Positions 61,836 to 64,000 of a stretch of 64,000 nucleotides of DNA are shown one piece after another. The stretch spans positions 62,001 to 126,000 of the forward strand of contig NZ_BMHV01000011.1 in NCBI RefSeq assembly GCF_014641495.1, in the 5' to 3' direction. How positions within the stretch are numbered: position 1 is the first letter of the stretch; each line of letters opens with the position of its first letter. This DNA comes from Terasakiella brassicae (GTDB taxonomy: Bacteria; Pseudomonadota; Alphaproteobacteria; Rhodospirillales; Terasakiellaceae). A program made the translations under genes and the position numbers. The notes beneath the pieces are model-generated. The model was not told the origin of the DNA. It made no database searches and saw only the letters and a program-made list of their open reading frames with translations.

Positions 61836-61836
61836 A

Positions 61837-64000
61837 TCAGGGATGCTCCAACACGGTGGTGGCCCGGGTCATCAGGACGGTTTCCGGGTTGGGAAGTTCT
61901 GGATAGGTTTGACGCACCGCATCGGTGACCCATTGCGGATAGATACGGAACATCAATTTTGTTTCGATCTGTAACGGGTAAACGGCATCTGCCGGGATAT
62001 CAAAACGTTCATCGCGATATCCGTTTGCCGGGATTTTGGTATCTTTTAACATTTTCTCATACCGCCAGAATACCAGCCCTACCGGTTTGCCGTCCTTGTC
62101 GCCAAAGACTTTTTGGAAGAAACGCGCATCTTTTGCCACATTGCCTTTGTCATCCATTTTACCTTCGGACAAAACGATATTGCCCTTGGCATCCTTAACG
62201 GTGATATCCAGCCATAATTGACGGAAATCAGCAACCCCGGTGGGTAAGGCATGCCCTGCCCCAACGTTTTTGACACGCACGTTTAACTGTCCATCCGGGG
62301 TGATGCTGTTTTCCACTTCGGCAGCCATTTGCAACAGCTCAATACTCATGTTTGCCAGTTTTTCGTTGCGCAATCCGACAAGATGGTGATTGGCCCCGGT
62401 AAACTGGTGGGTGACCACATTGTCTTTCACCCGCCCGCCATCGGTGGAAATACCGGGAATGTTTTCTCCGATTCGTTTTATGTCGCCATGCATATGGCAA
62501 TCAATACAATCACGGTGTTTGCTGGGGTCATCGGGGTTGTTGTATTCGGATTTTTCCCATTCGCCATAGGTATCGACAATAACAGCACCTGTGCCGGGGG
62601 CAAATTCGTTATGGCATGTGCTACAGAGTTCCGAGTCCTTGTAGAACGGTTGGCTATAGGATTTTGCATGGACTTCCGGCTTGGCGTTAATCTGGTGATT
62701 TCCCGCCCAATTCAATAAATCGTTTTTGCTGTTTTCAAAGATATAAAGCTCACGGTCTTTAACGTTCACGGAGAAACTGGCATTCCCGCCTGCTTTTTTG
62801 CCACGGGCATCTTCCAGTTTCGTGATGCGGTGACAGAAGAGACAGCCCGTGCCCTCATCCAGATCAGGTTTCTTTTCTTCCAAGGCTTTAAACAGGGTTT
62901 CACCGCCTTTTTCGAACATATGGCCTTTTTCGATGGTGGCGGTTAAACCTGTCAACAGTCCTTGGGGATGGTGACAGCCCATACACCATTTACGGAATTC
63001 TTCGCCTTCGGTTTGGGCGGCGACTTCTTCCACAACCTTGTAATAAGGGTTGGAATCCCCCATCAAACGGTGCAGTGAGTCTGCCCATTGATCAAACATA
63101 TCTGAATGACATTCTGCACAGGCTGCGGAATTGACCCATTCTTCGGCGTGGACGGTTTTGCGTTCATCATCCAGTCGCAACCATGTGGACAGAAGCGGCA
63201 GGTTGCCTTTTGCCAGAACAAAGCTATGGAGGTCATCCATTTTGTTTTTGACTTGTTCCGGCAGATTAACCGGGTCCACTTTTTTGGCACCGTCACGCTC
63301 ATCAAAACCCATACCGCCTTGTGTTTCCTGAATGATACGAACGTAATCACCGGCAAAATCACCGGCAACCATATTGCCAAGTTTCTGGTGACCGATCACT
63401 GCGTTATCATATTTATCGGTTGGCGTGTCGCGAAACATATAACCGGTTGTAAAATTGAACCCGTCCAGATGGCAGCTTTGGCAACTCATCCAAAAATCAC
63501 CGGCCATTGGATAATCGGTATCATCGTTGGTGTTACCGGACATAAACAAGGTTTTGCCGCGTCTGATCTGGGGGTCCATTGGGTCGTTTGCCACCAGCTT
63601 GGCGAAAACAGATTTGACCAGCTTGGCACGTGCAAACGGTCCTTCCCCGCCACGGGTCATTTGGGTGATATCAAGGCTCATGGCATTCTGGATGAAGATA
63701 TCCTGCTCGGACACAATAATTCCGCGTGGTGTATCACCGGGGAGATGACGATAAATTTGTTGTGCTTTTGCCCCCCCTTGATTGAGTTTACCCACACGGC
63801 GTGCCCGGCGTTTTTTCTTTTTCTGGATTGAGGTCCGGCGCGACAGGTCAAACACCATCAAATCTTCACTGCCACTGAGTGTGATATAAACTTTGTTACC
63901 GTCTGCACTGAATGTTGCATCATGCGGGTTGGATACAATACGTGTGCGTTTGGTGGTTTCCACGATGTTGATTTGCTTGAACAAATGTTTGCGGCGATCA
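61837..64000 (-). CDS. multihaem cytochrome c with beta-propeller-like N-terminus (cut by window edge)
   Basis: The frame is open to the window end, so the start is not visible. About 720 residues are seen. The first ~110 look like the end of a beta-propeller (NPHDATFSADGNKVYITL, DTPRGIIVS). Six CxxCH haem sites follow in order: CQSCH, CAECH, CMGCH, CLFCH, CSTCH and CIDCH (about residues 168-490), with HLVGLR and NVGAGHALPTG in a C-terminal beta region. This resembles large periplasmic or outer-surface multihaem cytochromes of the c554/propeller type. It probably transfers electrons outside the cytoplasm; the partner is unknown. Confidence 0.85.
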   Translation of the reverse strand, partial: DRRKHLFKQINIVETTKRTRIVSNPHDATFSADGNKVYITLSGSEDLMVFDLSRRTSIQKKKKRRARRVGKLNQGGAKAQQIYRHLPGDTPRGIIVSEQDIFIQNAMSLDITQMTRGGEGPFARAKLVKSVFAKLVANDPMDPQIRRGKTLFMSGNTNDDTDYPMAGDFWMSCQSCHLDGFNFTTGYMFRDTPTDKYDNAVIGHQKLGNMVAGDFAGDYVRIIQETQGGMGFDERDGAKKVDPVNLPEQVKNKMDDLHSFVLAKGNLPLLSTWLRLDDERKTVHAEEWVNSAACAECHSDMFDQWADSLHRLMGDSNPYYKVVEEVAAQTEGEEFRKWCMGCHHPQGLLTGLTATIEKGHMFEKGGETLFKALEEKKPDLDEGTGCLFCHRITKLEDARGKKAGGNASFSVNVKDRELYIFENSKNDLLNWAGNHQINAKPEVHAKSYSQPFYKDSELCSTCHNEFAPGTGAVIVDTYGEWEKSEYNNPDDPSKHRDCIDCHMHGDIKRIGENIPGISTDGGRVKDNVVTHQFTGANHHLVGLRNEKLANMSIELLQMAAEVENSITPDGQLNVRVKNVGAGHALPTGVADFRQLWLDITVKDAKGNIVLSEGKMDDKGNVAKDARFFQKVFGDKDGKPVGLVFWRYEKMLKDTKIPANGYRDERFDIPADAVYPLQIETKLMFRIYPQWVTDAVRQTYPELPNPETVLMTRATTVLEHP

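Noticed and set aside
63106-63831. 241-codon open frame antisense to the multihaem cytochrome
   Set aside because: The opposite strand has six haem sites in one frame, so this is a shadow.
1-64000. CRISPR array, tRNA or rRNA genes, insertion sequences, prophage
   Set aside because: Read through on both strands: no regular spaced repeats, no tRNA cloverleaf, no transposase, integrase or phage structural gene was seen.

Overview
The window reads as a continuous piece of chromosome from an alphaproteobacterium, most likely a Rhodospirillales-type (marine or freshwater, microaerophile-like) organism of moderate GC content. The evidence is gene content and order: an NDUFA12-like complex I subunit next to MCE/mlaD, DUF2155, aat, accC-accB and aroQ; the dusB-ntrB-ntrC-ntrY-ntrX-trkA-dat-hfq-hflX block typical of this class; a fused ispDF; and many soluble or periplasmic c-type cytochromes. 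I see no insertion sequence, prophage, CRISPR array, tRNA or rRNA. Coding density is high, and the only stretch over 300 bases without a credible gene is 16496-17130. Genes are cut by both window edges.

Layout. 1-3.1 kb: the end of a GGDEF-EAL protein, an NDUFA12-like protein, two tandem MCE proteins and DUF2155. 3.0-6.0 kb (minus): aat and the aroQ-accB-accC operon (fatty acid and shikimate steps). 6.2-7.9 kb: thiS-thiG and a class I glutamine amidotransferase. 8.0-16.5 kb: a plus-strand run of wall and housekeeping genes (mltB-like, rlpA, dacC-like, tmk, holB, metG, tatD-like, metallo-beta-lactamase fold). 17.1-21.7 kb: mazG, a beta-hydroxyacid dehydrogenase, recQ and an inositol-monophosphatase-family gene. 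21.8-28.2 kb: a dihaem cytochrome, then a surface-glycan or lipid-linked-sugar island (GT-C-like membrane protein, polyprenyl-sugar GT2, asparagine synthase, methyltransferase, GtrA).

28.2-41.6 kb (minus): a small unknown protein, hflX, hfq, a HAD phosphatase, dat, trkA, the two nitrogen two-component pairs ntrYX and ntrBC, dusB, and a YpjD/CcsA-like membrane protein. 41.7-48.7 kb: ispDF, cutA, small proteins, a CBS-PAS-GGDEF-EAL protein, a RutE-like nitroreductase, a cytochrome c'-like protein and a methyltransferase. 48.8-53.4 kb (minus): a three-gene redox operon in which a 2-oxoacid:ferredoxin oxidoreductase (alpha and beta) is joined to a GltD-like flavoprotein carrying extra Fe-S clusters. 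53.7-55.2 kb: a DUF523/DUF1722 protein and a periplasmic glutathione peroxidase.

55.2-64 kb (minus): the most unusual region. It has a dihaem c4-type cytochrome, a secreted SUMF1-fold protein with an internally repeated N-terminus, a complementary pair of bacterioferritins behind a perfect Fur-like palindrome, and a tight operon of a polytopic GT-C-like protein, a small secreted protein, a UDP-galactopyranose-mutase/HemY-like flavoprotein and a six-haem cytochrome joined to a beta-propeller-like segment. The best candidates for new biology are this last operon and the Kor/GltD-like module. Both functions are inferred from sequence only.
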